Positions 18,712 to 29,386 of a stretch of 64,000 nucleotides of DNA are shown piece by piece (position 1 is the stretch's first letter; every line of letters starts with the position of its first letter). This DNA comes from Paracoccaceae bacterium (GTDB lineage: Bacteria; Pseudomonadota; Alphaproteobacteria; Rhodobacterales; Rhodobacteraceae). The stretch is taken from positions 805,117 through 869,116 of the forward strand of contig JAHRYM010000001.1 in assembly GCA_020622085.1 (NCBI GenBank), read 5' to 3'. The notes below the pieces were generated by a model, which saw only the letters and a program-made list of their open reading frames with translations, was not told the origin of the DNA and made no database searches. Both the position numbers and the translations under genes were made by a program.

Positions 18712-19386
18712 GTGGCGGAACCCCTGCGGCTGGTGATCTTCGATGTCGACGGCACGCTCGTCGACAGCCAGAACCACATCCAGGCGGCGATGGCCCATGC
18801 CTTCGGGGCGCTGGGCCTGCCCGCGCCGGGGCTTTCGCAGACGCTTGCCATTGTCGGCCTGTCGCTGCCGCAGGCCATCGCCCGGCTGGCGCCCGACCTG
18901 TCCGAGGAGGTGCAGGCGCGGATCGTGCGGCACTACAAGGACAGCTTTTCCGACAGGCGGGCCGCCACGCCTGCGCCGCTTTACCCGGGTGCGGCCGAGG
19001 CGCTGGCGGGGCTGCGGCGGCGCGACGACCTGCTTCTGGGGGTGGCGACGGGCAAATCCATGCGCGGTCTCAGGCACATGCTGGCGACGCACGGGCTTGA
19101 AGGCATGTTCCAGACGCTTCAGGTCGCCGACAATCACCCGTCAAAACCGCATCCGGCCATGGTCCTTTCCGCGCTGGCCGAAACCGGGGTGGGCGCGGGG
19201 CAGGCGGTGATGGTGGGCGATACCACCTATGACATGGACATGGCGCGGGCGGCCGGGGTGCCGGCGATCGGCGTCGGCTGGGGCTATCACCCGGTGGATG
19301 CGCTGCGGGCGTCCGGAGCGGCCCGGGTGATTTCGGATTACGCCGAGCTGATGCCCGCACTTGATGATGTCTGGAGGGTGGCATGA
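18712..19386 (+). CDS. HAD-IA family hydrolase (phosphoglycolate phosphatase-like)
   Basis: VIFDVDGTLVDSQNHI motif I; VMVGDTTYDMDMARAAGVPAIGV motif III. GTG start. Confidence 0.88.
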   Translation: MAEPLRLVIFDVDGTLVDSQNHIQAAMAHAFGALGLPAPGLSQTLAIVGLSLPQAIARLAPDLSEEVQARIVRHYKDSFSDRRAATPAPLYPGAAEALAGLRRRDDLLLGVATGKSMRGLRHMLATHGLEGMFQTLQVADNHPSKPHPAMVLSALAETGVGAGQAVMVGDTTYDMDMARAAGVPAIGVGWGYHPVDALRASGAARVISDYAELMPALDDVWRVA

Positions 19387-20102
19387 GCGGTGAATGGGCG
19401 GTCAGGCGGTTCTGGAAGACGGCCGAAGCCGTCGAGGCCCCCGGGGGCTTTGCCATCGCCCTTGACGGGAGGCATGTGCGCACGCCCGCCAAGGCCGCAC
19501 TGATCGCGCCGACCCGCGCCATGGCCGAAGCGATCGCCGCCGAATGGGCGGCGCAGGACGGTGCGATCGATCCGGGCAAGATGCCGATGACCCGGGCGGC
19601 AAATTCCGCCATCGACAAGGTGATCCCGCATTTCAACGTGGTCGTCGATGAAATCGCGGGCTACGGCGCAACCGACCTTCTGTGCTACCGCGCCGAGGCC
19701 CCGGCGGCGCTGATTGCCCGGCAGGCCGACGCCTGGGATCCGCTGGTCTTCTGGGTGGCGGCGGTGTTGAAGGCGCCGCTCAACGTCACGTCGGGGGTGA
19801 TCCCTGTCGGACAACCGGGGCCGAGCCTTGCGCGCCTGCGCGCAACCGTGGCGGCGACGCCGCCTTTCCCGCTGACGGCGCTTCACGATCTGGTCGCCCT
19901 TTCGGGATCGCTGGTCCTGGGTCTTGCGGTGGCACAGGGGCATCTTTCGCCTGATGCCGCCTGGGATCTGTCGCGCCTCGACGATGACTGGCAGATCGAC
20001 CACTGGGGCGAGGACGAGGAAGCCGCAGCCGCAACAGGCCGCAAGCACCGGGCCTATCTTGACGCCTTCCGGTTCCACCAACTGGCGACAGGGGCAGACT
20101 GA
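19383..20102 (+). CDS. ATP12 family chaperone protein
   Basis: RRFWKTAEAVEAPGGFAIALDGRHVRTPAKAALIAPT; ATDLLCYRAEAPAALIARQADAWDP. Confidence 0.9.
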   Translation: MSGEWAVRRFWKTAEAVEAPGGFAIALDGRHVRTPAKAALIAPTRAMAEAIAAEWAAQDGAIDPGKMPMTRAANSAIDKVIPHFNVVVDEIAGYGATDLLCYRAEAPAALIARQADAWDPLVFWVAAVLKAPLNVTSGVIPVGQPGPSLARLRATVAATPPFPLTALHDLVALSGSLVLGLAVAQGHLSPDAAWDLSRLDDDWQIDHWGEDEEAAAATGRKHRAYLDAFRFHQLATGAD

Positions 20103-20330
20103 CTGCCTGCACGGGCATGCGGCCGGAAATGGCCGCAAACCGGGGGGGGCGACCGCACCATGCGGGCGAAATGCGGGCATCAGACGCTTTCCCAAGCCAA
20201 GGTCTTGACGCTTGCGCCGGATTTGCACCAGACTGCCCCGCAGTGGGGAATGGCCTCACCAAACGGCAGCGGACGTCACGATCCGCGCAAATGCACCCGT
20301 CAGAGGTGTGGACTCAGGAAGAGGTTAAGC

Positions 20331-21347
20331 ATGAAGAAATCCGTATTCCTTGGTGCGGTGGCGGCGACAGGACTTGTCGCGGGGGTCGCCAGCGCCGGGA
20401 CGCTTGACGATGTAAAGGCGCGCGATCAACTGATCTGCGGCGTCAACATCAGCCTGACCGGCTTTGGCGCGCCGGATGCCAACGGAAACTACCAGGGATT
20501 CGATGTGGCGCTGTGCAAGGCGCTGGGGGCCGCGATCCTGGGGGATGCGAACAAGGTGAAGTATGTCGGCACCAGTGGCGAGACGCGCTTTACCGCGCTG
20601 GCCTCGGGCGAGGTCGACGTGCTGATCCGCAACTCGACCTGGACGTTTTCGCGCGATACCGACCTGAAGTTCGATTTTGTCGCGGTGAATTACTACGACG
20701 GCCAGGGCTTCATGGTGAAGAAGGAACTGGGCGTCAGCTCGGCCAAGGAACTCGATGGGGCGACGATCTGCATCCAGACCGGCACCACGACCGAACTGAA
20801 CCTGGCCGATTTCTTCAAGGCCAACAACATGACCTACAACCCGGTTACCGTTCTGGATGACGCCGAGGGCCAGCGCCAGTATGTCGCCGGCGCCTGCGAC
20901 GCCTACACGACCGATGCCTCGGGCCTTGCTTCGATCCGTGCGACGCTGCCGGACCGCGACAATCACATCATCCTGCCCGAGATCGTGTCGAAGGAACCGC
21001 TGGGCCCGTTGGTCCGGCATGGCGACAACAACTGGGGCGACATCGTCCGCTGGACCTTCTACTCGCTGGTCGCGGCCGAGGAATACGGCATCACCTCGGC
21101 CAATGTCGAGGAAACGGCATCAAGCACCCAGAACCCGGAAATCAAGCGGCTTCTGGGCGTCGAGGGTGACCTGGGCGCGATGCTGGGCCTCGACAAGGAC
21201 TGGGCCAAGCGCGCAATCGCTGCCACCGGCAACTATGGCGAGATATTCGAGGCCAATATCGGTGCGGCAACGCCGATTGGCCTTGCACGCGGCCTGAATG
21301 CGCAATGGACGCAAGGCGGCCTGCTTTACGCGCCGCCCTTCCGCTGA
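20331..21347 (+). CDS. aapJ: general L-amino acid ABC transporter substrate-binding protein
   Basis: Signal peptide; DQLICGVNISLTGFGAPDANGNYQGFDVALCKALGAAILGD; followed by aapQMP-like genes. Confidence 0.9.
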   Translation: MKKSVFLGAVAATGLVAGVASAGTLDDVKARDQLICGVNISLTGFGAPDANGNYQGFDVALCKALGAAILGDANKVKYVGTSGETRFTALASGEVDVLIRNSTWTFSRDTDLKFDFVAVNYYDGQGFMVKKELGVSSAKELDGATICIQTGTTTELNLADFFKANNMTYNPVTVLDDAEGQRQYVAGACDAYTTDASGLASIRATLPDRDNHIILPEIVSKEPLGPLVRHGDNNWGDIVRWTFYSLVAAEEYGITSANVEETASSTQNPEIKRLLGVEGDLGAMLGLDKDWAKRAIAATGNYGEIFEANIGAATPIGLARGLNAQWTQGGLLYAPPFR

Positions 21348-21360
21348 TCGCAAGCGCAGG

Positions 21361-21392
21361 CGCGCGCGACCGCTGGTTCGCGCGCGTCTTTT
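21361..21392 (+). terminator. hairpin with T-tract between aapJ and aapQ (terminator or processing/stability element)
   Basis: CGCGCGCGACCGCTGGTTCGCGCGCG stem-loop followed by TCTTTTC, 13 bp after the aapJ stop. Confidence 0.65.
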
Positions 21393-21489
21393 CCTGATCG
21401 ATTGAAAGACACACGCGGCAAGAGGGGCGGCAGACCCCATGCGCAATCCGCAAAGGCCGGAGAAGCGCCCGCGTCCAGGGGGAAATTAC

Positions 21490-22752
21490 ATGACGATTGC
21501 TTCCGAGCAACCGCAGGGCTCGTTTCGTCTGAGCATGCTGGTCTACGACACGCGGTTCCGGTCGTGGACAATCCAGATCGTCGTCCTGATCCTGGTTGCG
21601 CTGGCCTGTTCCTGGCTGATCCACAACCTTGTCACGAACCTTGCGGCCAAGGGCAAGGATATCGACTTCGGGTTCCTGTGGACGCGCGCGGGATATGACA
21701 TCAACCAGCGGCTGGTCGCCTACACGAACGACAGCACCCATGCGCGGGCCCTGCTGATCGGGCTTCTGAACACGCTGCTGGTCGCCTCGCTGGGCTGTTT
21801 GCTGGCGACGGTCATCGGGGTTATGGTCGGCATCCTGCGGCTGTCCAGCAATTGGCTGATCGCGCGGCTGATGACGGTCTACGTCGAGGTCTTCCGCAAC
21901 ATCCCCGTCCTGCTGTGGATCCTTCTTGCCTTCGTGATCCTGACCGAAGTCACCCCGCCGCCCAATGCCTTCAAGGTGGTCGAGGGAAAGGAACCGCTGG
22001 CGCAGATGTGGCTGGACGGGTCGGTGGCTGTCACGAACCGCGGCACCAACATCCCCGAGCCGCTGTTTTCGCGCAGTCTGGGCAATATCGACCTTGGCAT
22101 CTTTCTGGTCAGCGTTGACCTGCTGGCGATCATCGCGGTGATGGTCGGGTCATTCCTGGTGAATCGCCGGGTGATCCGTTCCGCTGCCACCACGCAGGAA
22201 GCCACCGGCATCCGGCCTGCGACATGGTGGAAATCGGCCCTCATCTGGGCCGTGCCGGTGCCGGTGCTGCTGTATGTGCTGGGCTTCCACCTGGCCTATC
22301 CGGCCTTCAAGGGCTTCAACTTCACGGGCGGCATCCAGGTTCTGCATTCCTTCACCGCGCTGCTGATCGCGCTTTCGATCTATACCGGCGCCTTCATCGC
22401 CGAAGCCGTGCGTGCAGGGGTTCAGGCGATTTCGCCGGGACAGACCGAGGCCGCCTATGCCCTTGGCCTGCCTGCGGGACGGACGATGCGGCTGGTGGTC
22501 TTGCCGCAGGCGCTGCGGGTGATCATCCCGCCGCTGATCTCGCAATACCTGAACCTGACCAAGAACACCTCGCTTGCCATCGCGGTCAGCTACATGGATC
22601 TGCGCGGCACGCTGGGTGGCATCACCCTGAACCAGACGGGGCGGGAACTGGAATGCATGCTCCTGCTCATGGGGATCTATCTGGTGATCAGCCTGATCAT
22701 CTCGTCGGTGATGAACATCTACAACAACGCCGTCCGGCTGAAGGAGCGCTGA
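21490..22752 (+). CDS. aapQ: amino acid ABC transporter permease
   Basis: GVQAISPGQTEAAYALGLPAGRTMRLVVLPQALRVIIPPLISQYLNLTKNTSLA (EAA loop). Confidence 0.9.
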   Translation: MTIASEQPQGSFRLSMLVYDTRFRSWTIQIVVLILVALACSWLIHNLVTNLAAKGKDIDFGFLWTRAGYDINQRLVAYTNDSTHARALLIGLLNTLLVASLGCLLATVIGVMVGILRLSSNWLIARLMTVYVEVFRNIPVLLWILLAFVILTEVTPPPNAFKVVEGKEPLAQMWLDGSVAVTNRGTNIPEPLFSRSLGNIDLGIFLVSVDLLAIIAVMVGSFLVNRRVIRSAATTQEATGIRPATWWKSALIWAVPVPVLLYVLGFHLAYPAFKGFNFTGGIQVLHSFTALLIALSIYTGAFIAEAVRAGVQAISPGQTEAAYALGLPAGRTMRLVVLPQALRVIIPPLISQYLNLTKNTSLAIAVSYMDLRGTLGGITLNQTGRELECMLLLMGIYLVISLIISSVMNIYNNAVRLKER

Positions 22753-22753
22753 A

Positions 22754-24073
22754 ATGAGCGAGATCCACGCCCAGACGGTGCGTTTTGTCCGTGAAACGAT
22801 GCTGCCGCCCGCGGTCCCGCCACGGTCCGAAGCCGGCGCGGTGCGCTGGCTGCGCGAGAACCTCTTTTCGGGGCCGGTGAACATCGCTCTGACGATTCTG
22901 GGGCTGGCGCTGCTTTATGTCGTGCTGCAGGCAGTGGTTCCCTGGCTGATGCATTCGGTCTGGAACGCGAAGTCGCTGGGTGAATGCCGCGAGATCGTTG
23001 CGCAGACCTGGGGGCCGGATGCCTCGGGCGCCTGCTGGGCGATGATCCGCGAACGCTGGCCACAATACCTGTTCGGCTTCTATCCGCAGGAACTCTACTG
23101 GCGTCCGACGCTGGCCTTCCTGCTGATGTTCGTGGCCCTGGCGCCGGTGCTGTTTTCCGGCCTGCCGCGTGGCTTGCTGTGGTTTTCCGCCGTCTATCCG
23201 ATGCTGGCGTTCTGGCTCTTGTGGGGTGGGGCGGTCTGGTGGTGGGTGGTGGTGGCACTGGGCTTCGTGCTGGCCTATGCGGCGTTCCGGCTTGCCGTGC
23301 AGCGGTCCAGCACCATCATCGCCGGCGCGGCGGCGCTGGCCGTTCTTGTGGGCTGGAGCCTTTTCGCCATCGACCCGCTCGCGGCCCTGATCCAGCGCGT
23401 GCTTCCCGCCTCGATCGCGCCGGTTTCCTCGGATCGCTTCGGCGGGTTTCTTCTGTCGATCACGATCGGCATCACCGCCATCGCCGGGTCGCTGCCGCTG
23501 GGAATCCTGCTGGCGCTGGGGCGGCGGTCGGACATGCCGCTGGTCAAGATGCTCTCGGTGGCCTTCATCGAGTTCATCCGCGGCGTGCCGCTGATCACGG
23601 TGCTGTTCGTGGCATCGCTTCTTCTGCAATACTTCCTGCCGCCGCGCACGCAGTTCGACATCATCCTGCGTGTCATCATCATGGCCACGATCTTTGCCGC
23701 CGCCTATATCGCCGAAGTCATCCGCGGCGGTCTTGCTGCCCTGCCGCGCGGACAATACGAGGCGGCGGATTCGCTGGGGATGGACTACTGGCAGGCGCAG
23801 CGGCTGATCATCATGCCGCAGGCGCTGAAAATCTCGATCCCCGGGATCGTGTCCTCCTTCATCGGGCTTTTCAAGGACACGACGCTGGTGGCCTTCGTCG
23901 GGCTGAACGATCCGCTGAAAGGTATCACGCAGGTCGTCCGGGCCGACATGAACTGGAAGGGCATCTACTGGGAGCCCTATGTCTTTGTCGGGGCCATCTT
24001 CTTTCTCATCTGCTTCGGCATGTCGCGCTATTCGATGTATCTCGAACGCCGGCTGAAGCGTGACAATCGCTAG
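22754..24073 (+). CDS. aapM: amino acid ABC transporter permease
   Basis: GLAALPRGQYEAADSLGMDYWQAQRLIIMPQALKISIPGIVSSFIGLFKDTTLV. Confidence 0.9.
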   Translation: MSEIHAQTVRFVRETMLPPAVPPRSEAGAVRWLRENLFSGPVNIALTILGLALLYVVLQAVVPWLMHSVWNAKSLGECREIVAQTWGPDASGACWAMIRERWPQYLFGFYPQELYWRPTLAFLLMFVALAPVLFSGLPRGLLWFSAVYPMLAFWLLWGGAVWWWVVVALGFVLAYAAFRLAVQRSSTIIAGAAALAVLVGWSLFAIDPLAALIQRVLPASIAPVSSDRFGGFLLSITIGITAIAGSLPLGILLALGRRSDMPLVKMLSVAFIEFIRGVPLITVLFVASLLLQYFLPPRTQFDIILRVIIMATIFAAAYIAEVIRGGLAALPRGQYEAADSLGMDYWQAQRLIIMPQALKISIPGIVSSFIGLFKDTTLVAFVGLNDPLKGITQVVRADMNWKGIYWEPYVFVGAIFFLICFGMSRYSMYLERRLKRDNR

Positions 24074-24081
24074 GGGGAACC

Positions 24082-24870
<789 letters not shown>

Positions 24871-24956
24871 TCCCGGGCCACTGGTCCCCGGCCACAAAAA
24901 GGGCGTGGGGGCCATCGGGCGCGGCGCGTGCGGGCGGATGACGGCGCGGGCGCGTG

Positions 24957-25757
24957 CTACATCGCGGCGACGTCGGCGGCCGAAAGCCGCGGGTGGATCA
25001 TGGGGCCGAAGTCACCCAGCGTGGTGATGTGCGGGAACAGCGACAGGTAATAGCCCGCCAGTTGCGGATCGGTCAGTTCCGCGCGTGCGGGACCGGGATG
25101 GAAGGCCTCGACTTCAAGCCCCGCGGCGCGCAGCGTGCCATGGCGGCGCAGCGCGATGTGGAACATCGCCACCGGGGCGGCGGGGCGCACATCTATCACG
25201 CTGATGCCGTCCACGAAGGCGCGGGCCGGCGCAAAGGCGGTGTCGCTGTGTGCAAAGGGGCGGCAGCGCGCATCGCGCAGCAGAAGCCGGGCGCGCGGGC
25301 CAAGGACCACATCGGTCATCGGACGCGCCATGCCGAAGGATTCGGCGGTGATCCTTGTCAGGGTAACGGGCGCAGCATCGTCATTGCCGCGCGGCGCGAA
25401 CAGATTGATCGAACCGATCCACATGATCGGCTCCATCCGGCCTTCGGCAGTGGCGGCGATCATGCCGGGAACCAGATCCTCGACCGCGACCGGACCGCCT
25501 TGCGTGGCGATCAGCGTGCCGCGGGCAAAGGCTGCGGCCGCTTCCTCGAAATCGGGGGCGGCAGGGGCGACGCGGGTCGCGGCGTCGACCTCGCCCGCGC
25601 TGTTGAGCCACGAGATGTCGAAGCGGCGCGTGACCAGCGGCGCGCGGATCTGCATGGGGGCGACGGGTGCCGGCGAGGGCGACCAGATCGACGCGCGGGC
25701 GATCGGCGCGGTGGCCTCGTGCGGTGGCTGGCGCAGGGGGGGGCGTTGGGCGTTCAT
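24957..25757 (-). CDS. Hint (Hedgehog/intein)-domain protein
   Basis: FARGTLIATQGGPVAVEDLVPGMIAATAEGRMEPIMWIGSINLF, typical of Hint-domain proteins common in Rhodobacteraceae. Confidence 0.8.
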   Translation of the reverse strand: MNAQRPPLRQPPHEATAPIARASIWSPSPAPVAPMQIRAPLVTRRFDISWLNSAGEVDAATRVAPAAPDFEEAAAAFARGTLIATQGGPVAVEDLVPGMIAATAEGRMEPIMWIGSINLFAPRGNDDAAPVTLTRITAESFGMARPMTDVVLGPRARLLLRDARCRPFAHSDTAFAPARAFVDGISVIDVRPAAPVAMFHIALRRHGTLRAAGLEVEAFHPGPARAELTDPQLAGYYLSLFPHITTLGDFGPMIHPRLSAADVAAM

Positions 25758-26092
25758 CTGTCCTCCTTGCGCCTCAGGCGGTTGTCGGGCGCCACGCGGC
25801 ATGCGTGGACCTTGGGCGGAGAACCAGAATCGGCGCCTGACCCTTGCGGCGTGCCCAGGGTAGCCGGGGCAGGCCCGCCCGGGTCTCGGCGGTAACCGCC
25901 TGAATCCAGCGCGATTGAAATATCATGTCCGGCTCCGTGGCATGCGGCGACTTGCCTGATCGCCCCTTGGCGAAACGGAAGCACCGATCTGGTCTCTTTG
26001 ATCCGGATATGATGGGGGATTGAGGCAGGTCTTTGACGCCCAGGGGGTATTTGAGGGGAAGGCCTGAGGCGCAGGCCGGAGCGCCGCCGCCC

Positions 26093-26857
26093 TCAGAGAC
26101 GGATGGCCGAGATCAGGCGGCCGTAATCGACCTCGCCCCTGTGGACGGAGCGGCGGTAGGAAAAGAACCGCTCGGCGTCGGAATAGGTGCAATGCCCGGT
26201 CCAGACGGCCCGACCGACGCCGGCCTCGCGCAGGCGATGAAGCCCGAAGGAAGGAAGGTCGAACTGCACCCGATCACCGGTGCCGCCGGCGAAGAAGCGG
26301 GCATGATCGCCGTCTTCGGCAAGAAAGGCATCCATGAACTCGGGCCCGACCTCATAGGCGCGCTGGCTGATCGTCGGCCCGATTACCGCCGTGATGCGAG
26401 CGCGGGACGCGCCAAGGCATTCCATCGCGTCGAGCGTCGCCTCGAGCACGCCCGAAAGCGCCCCGCGCCAGCCGGCATGAGCCGCACCGATCACCTGCGC
26501 CTCCGGGTCGGCGAAGAGCACCGGCTGGCAATCTGCCGTCAGCACCGCCAGCGCCAGGCCCGGAACCGCCGTCACCAGCGCATCGGCCCTTGGCAGGGGC
26601 GCGGAAAGGGGGCCGGTCACGGTGACGATATCGGGCGAATGCACCTGCGAGACGGTGACCAGCGCCTCGGGGGGCACCTCCATGGTTGCGGCCACGCGGG
26701 CGCGGTTCAGCGCCACGGCATCGGCCTGATCGGATGATCCGGGGCCGCAGTTCAGGCCGTGGAAGATACCGGACGAGGCCCCGCCCGCACGCGTGAAGAA
26801 CCCGTGGCGCAGGGGCGCCAGTTCCGGATGGGTGAGGAAGGGAAGCATGTGGGGCAT
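26093..26857 (-). CDS. pgeF: PgeF/YfiH-type laccase-domain (peptidoglycan editing factor) protein
   Basis: HGFFTRAGGASSGIFHGLNCGPGSSDQ; VLTADCQPVLFADPEAQVIGAAHAGWRGALSGVLE. Start codon approximate. Confidence 0.9.
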   Translation of the reverse strand: MPHMLPFLTHPELAPLRHGFFTRAGGASSGIFHGLNCGPGSSDQADAVALNRARVAATMEVPPEALVTVSQVHSPDIVTVTGPLSAPLPRADALVTAVPGLALAVLTADCQPVLFADPEAQVIGAAHAGWRGALSGVLEATLDAMECLGASRARITAVIGPTISQRAYEVGPEFMDAFLAEDGDHARFFAGGTGDRVQFDLPSFGLHRLREAGVGRAVWTGHCTYSDAERFFSYRRSVHRGEVDYGRLISAIRL

Positions 26858-26871
26858 CTTGCGGACATCGG

Positions 26872-27960
26872 TCAGGTGACGGGCAGCAGCCCGGGCGGAA
26901 TCGGGGTGCCGGCGGGATGGCATCCGATCACCTTGAAGAGGTTTCCCATTTCTTCGGGATGGGTCAAGCGCCGATGCGCCGCGACATGGTTTTCAAGCGG
27001 CGCCCCCGCCAGCCGTGCCGCCAGCGACTTCGCCCGCGCTGTGATTCCCAGCCGTTCAAGGAACGGGCCCTGCGGCACCATCGCAGTCACCGCGATCCCG
27101 GGGGCAGCCCAGGCCTGAGCGAGGGCCTCGAAATCGACATGCGCAGTCAGGTCGGCCGTTCCGGGGGCAAGGAAGGGGTCGGTCGGGGCATGACCGGAGA
27201 GGGCCTGGAGCGTGTCGCCCAGCGAATGCCAGTCGCCATAGTCGATCACCAGCGCCACGCCGCCTTTGGCCCTGATGCGCCGTGCCGCCTCGGCGGCGAC
27301 GGGGGGCAGGGCCGGGCAAAGCTCGACGATATTGCCGGTCTTCGTGTCGGCCAGCCGGTGTGCCAGAGCCGCGATCGGGCCGGGCGCGGTCAGGCCGGGG
27401 GTCAGCCGATCCCCCGCAAGACCCACCTGGACCTCGCGCCAGCCGGACGCGTCACGCTGGAACTGGCGGATCGGCAGGGCGTCGAAGAATTCGTTGGCAA
27501 TCAGGTAAAGCGGCCCCCCCGGCAGGTCTTCGATGCTGTCACGCCATTCGACCTGCTCGGACGCGAGTGTTTGTGCCTGACGGGCCTTCAGCGTGGCCGA
27601 GGCCTCGACCAGCACGGGGCGGGCCGCGTGATGCAGGGCCGGCAGCTTGCGGAAGCTGCGCAGGACATCGGCCATCAGAGTTCCGCGCCCCGGGCCGAGT
27701 TCCGCCAGCACGAACCGTTCGGGACGGCCCTGATCAAGCCAGACCTGCGCAAGACAAAGGCCGATCATCTCGCCGAACATCTGGCTGATTTCCGGGGCGG
27801 TGGTGAAGTCGCCGGCCGCACCGAAGGGATCGCGGGTCGAATAGTAACCGTGGCGCGGATCGAGCAGGCATTCGGCCATGTAGTCCGACAGGGACATCGG
27901 CCCCTGCGCGGCGATGCGCCGGGCAAGGATCTGGCCGAGTGGGGTCATGGCGCCAGCCAT
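26872..27960 (-). CDS. SAM-dependent methyltransferase, MidA/NDUFAF7 (DUF185) family
   Basis: MSLSDYMAECLLDPRHGYYSTRDPFGAAGDFTTAPEISQMFGEMIGL; FVLAELGPGRGTLMADVLR. Confidence 0.92.
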   Translation of the reverse strand: MAGAMTPLGQILARRIAAQGPMSLSDYMAECLLDPRHGYYSTRDPFGAAGDFTTAPEISQMFGEMIGLCLAQVWLDQGRPERFVLAELGPGRGTLMADVLRSFRKLPALHHAARPVLVEASATLKARQAQTLASEQVEWRDSIEDLPGGPLYLIANEFFDALPIRQFQRDASGWREVQVGLAGDRLTPGLTAPGPIAALAHRLADTKTGNIVELCPALPPVAAEAARRIRAKGGVALVIDYGDWHSLGDTLQALSGHAPTDPFLAPGTADLTAHVDFEALAQAWAAPGIAVTAMVPQGPFLERLGITARAKSLAARLAGAPLENHVAAHRRLTHPEEMGNLFKVIGCHPAGTPIPPGLLPVT

Positions 27961-28853
27961 CAGGCCGTTGCCCGCGCCCGGCGCGCGCGAAAAAGCAGCC
28001 AGAGGCCCGCAAGCACCATCGGCAACGACAGAAGCTGCCCCATGTGCAAACCCCAGTTGCCCAGTGACAGGACGTTGCCAGAAGGATCGGTGGCCGAGAT
28101 GAACTGCTGGTCGGCCTGCCGGAACAGTTCGACGAACATGCGCGCCAGGCCATAGCCCAGCAGAAAGGCGCCGGTGATCGTGCCGGGCCGCTTCAACGCG
28201 CCTGCACGGAACAGGAGATAGACCACAAGCCCCAGAAGCAGCCCTTCAAGCCCGGCCTCGTAAAGCTGGCTTGGATGGCGGGCGCAGGCGCCGGGCAGCA
28301 CGCCGGGGCAGGTCTGAGCGGCCTCGCCCGGAAAGATCACCCCCCAGGGCAGATCGGTCGGGCGGCCCCAAAGCTCGGCATTGACGAAATTGGCAAGCCG
28401 GCCGAGGAAAAGGCCCAAGGGGGCGACCAGAGCCAGCGCATCAGCCAGTTGCAGCGCGGGGACGCCATGCCTGCGGCAAAACCACAAACCCGCGGCCACG
28501 ACCCCCAGAAAACCTCCGTGGAAGGACATTCCGCCTTCCCAGACCTTCACGATATCAAGGGGATGTTCGATGAAGCTGCCAGGTTCATAGAACAGGACAT
28601 AGCCCAGACGCCCGCCAATGATCACCCCGAGGATCACCGCGGTCAGCAGATCCTCGACCATCTTCGGGGTCATGGGCGCGCGGCCCTGCGGCCAGAACTG
28701 CGGCCGTCGCATCAGCGCCGAGATCATCGCCCAGCCGCCGATCAGGCCGGCCAGATAGGCAAGCGCATAGAAACGCAGCGGCAGGCCTCCGCCCCAGGGC
28801 AGGGGAATCAGGATCTGGTGCGGGATGTCGGGGAAGGGAATGGCGGCCAGCAT
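27960..28853 (-). CDS. lgt: prolipoprotein diacylglyceryl transferase
   Basis: IGGRLGYVLFYEPGSFIEHPLDIVKVWEGGMSFHGGFLGV; LGRLANFVNAELWGRPTDLPWGVIFP. Confidence 0.95.
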   Translation of the reverse strand: MLAAIPFPDIPHQILIPLPWGGGLPLRFYALAYLAGLIGGWAMISALMRRPQFWPQGRAPMTPKMVEDLLTAVILGVIIGGRLGYVLFYEPGSFIEHPLDIVKVWEGGMSFHGGFLGVVAAGLWFCRRHGVPALQLADALALVAPLGLFLGRLANFVNAELWGRPTDLPWGVIFPGEAAQTCPGVLPGACARHPSQLYEAGLEGLLLGLVVYLLFRAGALKRPGTITGAFLLGYGLARMFVELFRQADQQFISATDPSGNVLSLGNWGLHMGQLLSLPMVLAGLWLLFRARRARATA

Positions 28854-28955
28854 GACGTCTCCTTCTGGGCCGGTGGAGGGGCCAAAGATCCGCGCCGGTC
28901 AATTGCGCAGGGTGTTTTTATCCATGATCTGCGCCGTTGGACCTGCTTGGGCAGG

Positions 28956-29009
28956 CGAAGTCAACCTTGCGGTTTCGGGTTTGTCCCACGAAGTCAACCT
29001 TGCGGTTTC
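28956..29009. repeat. 21-bp direct repeat (two exact copies) in the divergent lgt/ubiK-like intergenic region
   Basis: CGAAGTCAACCTTGCGGTTTC at 28956-28976 and 28989-29009, centre spacing 33 bp. Confidence 0.95.
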
Positions 29010-29060
29010 CGGCGCCATTTCACATATAGGCTGAAATCCTTTTTCCCCAGGAGCCGTGCC

Positions 29061-29309
29061 ATGCAGGGGCCGAACCGCCTTTTCGACGATCTGTCCAAGC
29101 TGATGACAAATGCGATGGGCGTGGCCCAGGGCGCCCGGACCGAGGCGGAGACCGCCATGAAGGGCTGGATGGACCGCTGGCTTGCCGACCGCGACTTCGT
29201 GACGCGCGAGGAATTTGATGCCGTCCGCGCCATGGCGCAGAAGGCGCGGGAGGAAAACGAGGCATTGAAAGCACGGCTTGATGCGATCGAAACACGAGGC
29301 GGCCGCTAG
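29061..29309 (+). CDS. UbiK/BMFP-domain accessory factor family protein
   Basis: MQGPNRLFDDLSKLMTNAMGVAQGARTEAETAMKGWMDRWLADRDFVTREEFDAVRAMAQKAREENEALKARLDAIE. Confidence 0.85.
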   Translation: MQGPNRLFDDLSKLMTNAMGVAQGARTEAETAMKGWMDRWLADRDFVTREEFDAVRAMAQKAREENEALKARLDAIETRGGR

Positions 29310-29386
29310 GACCGGCGGGCAGTTGTCCTTCCGGTTCAACTGTGGCAAGACCGGAAGCGACTGAAACACGAGCGAGAGTTCTGTTC

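Noticed and set aside
28275-29060. Long N-terminal part of the 344-aa plus-strand ORF ending in the UbiK-like protein
   Set aside because: Antisense to lgt and then intergenic; real start is ATG 29061 with conserved BMFP sequence.
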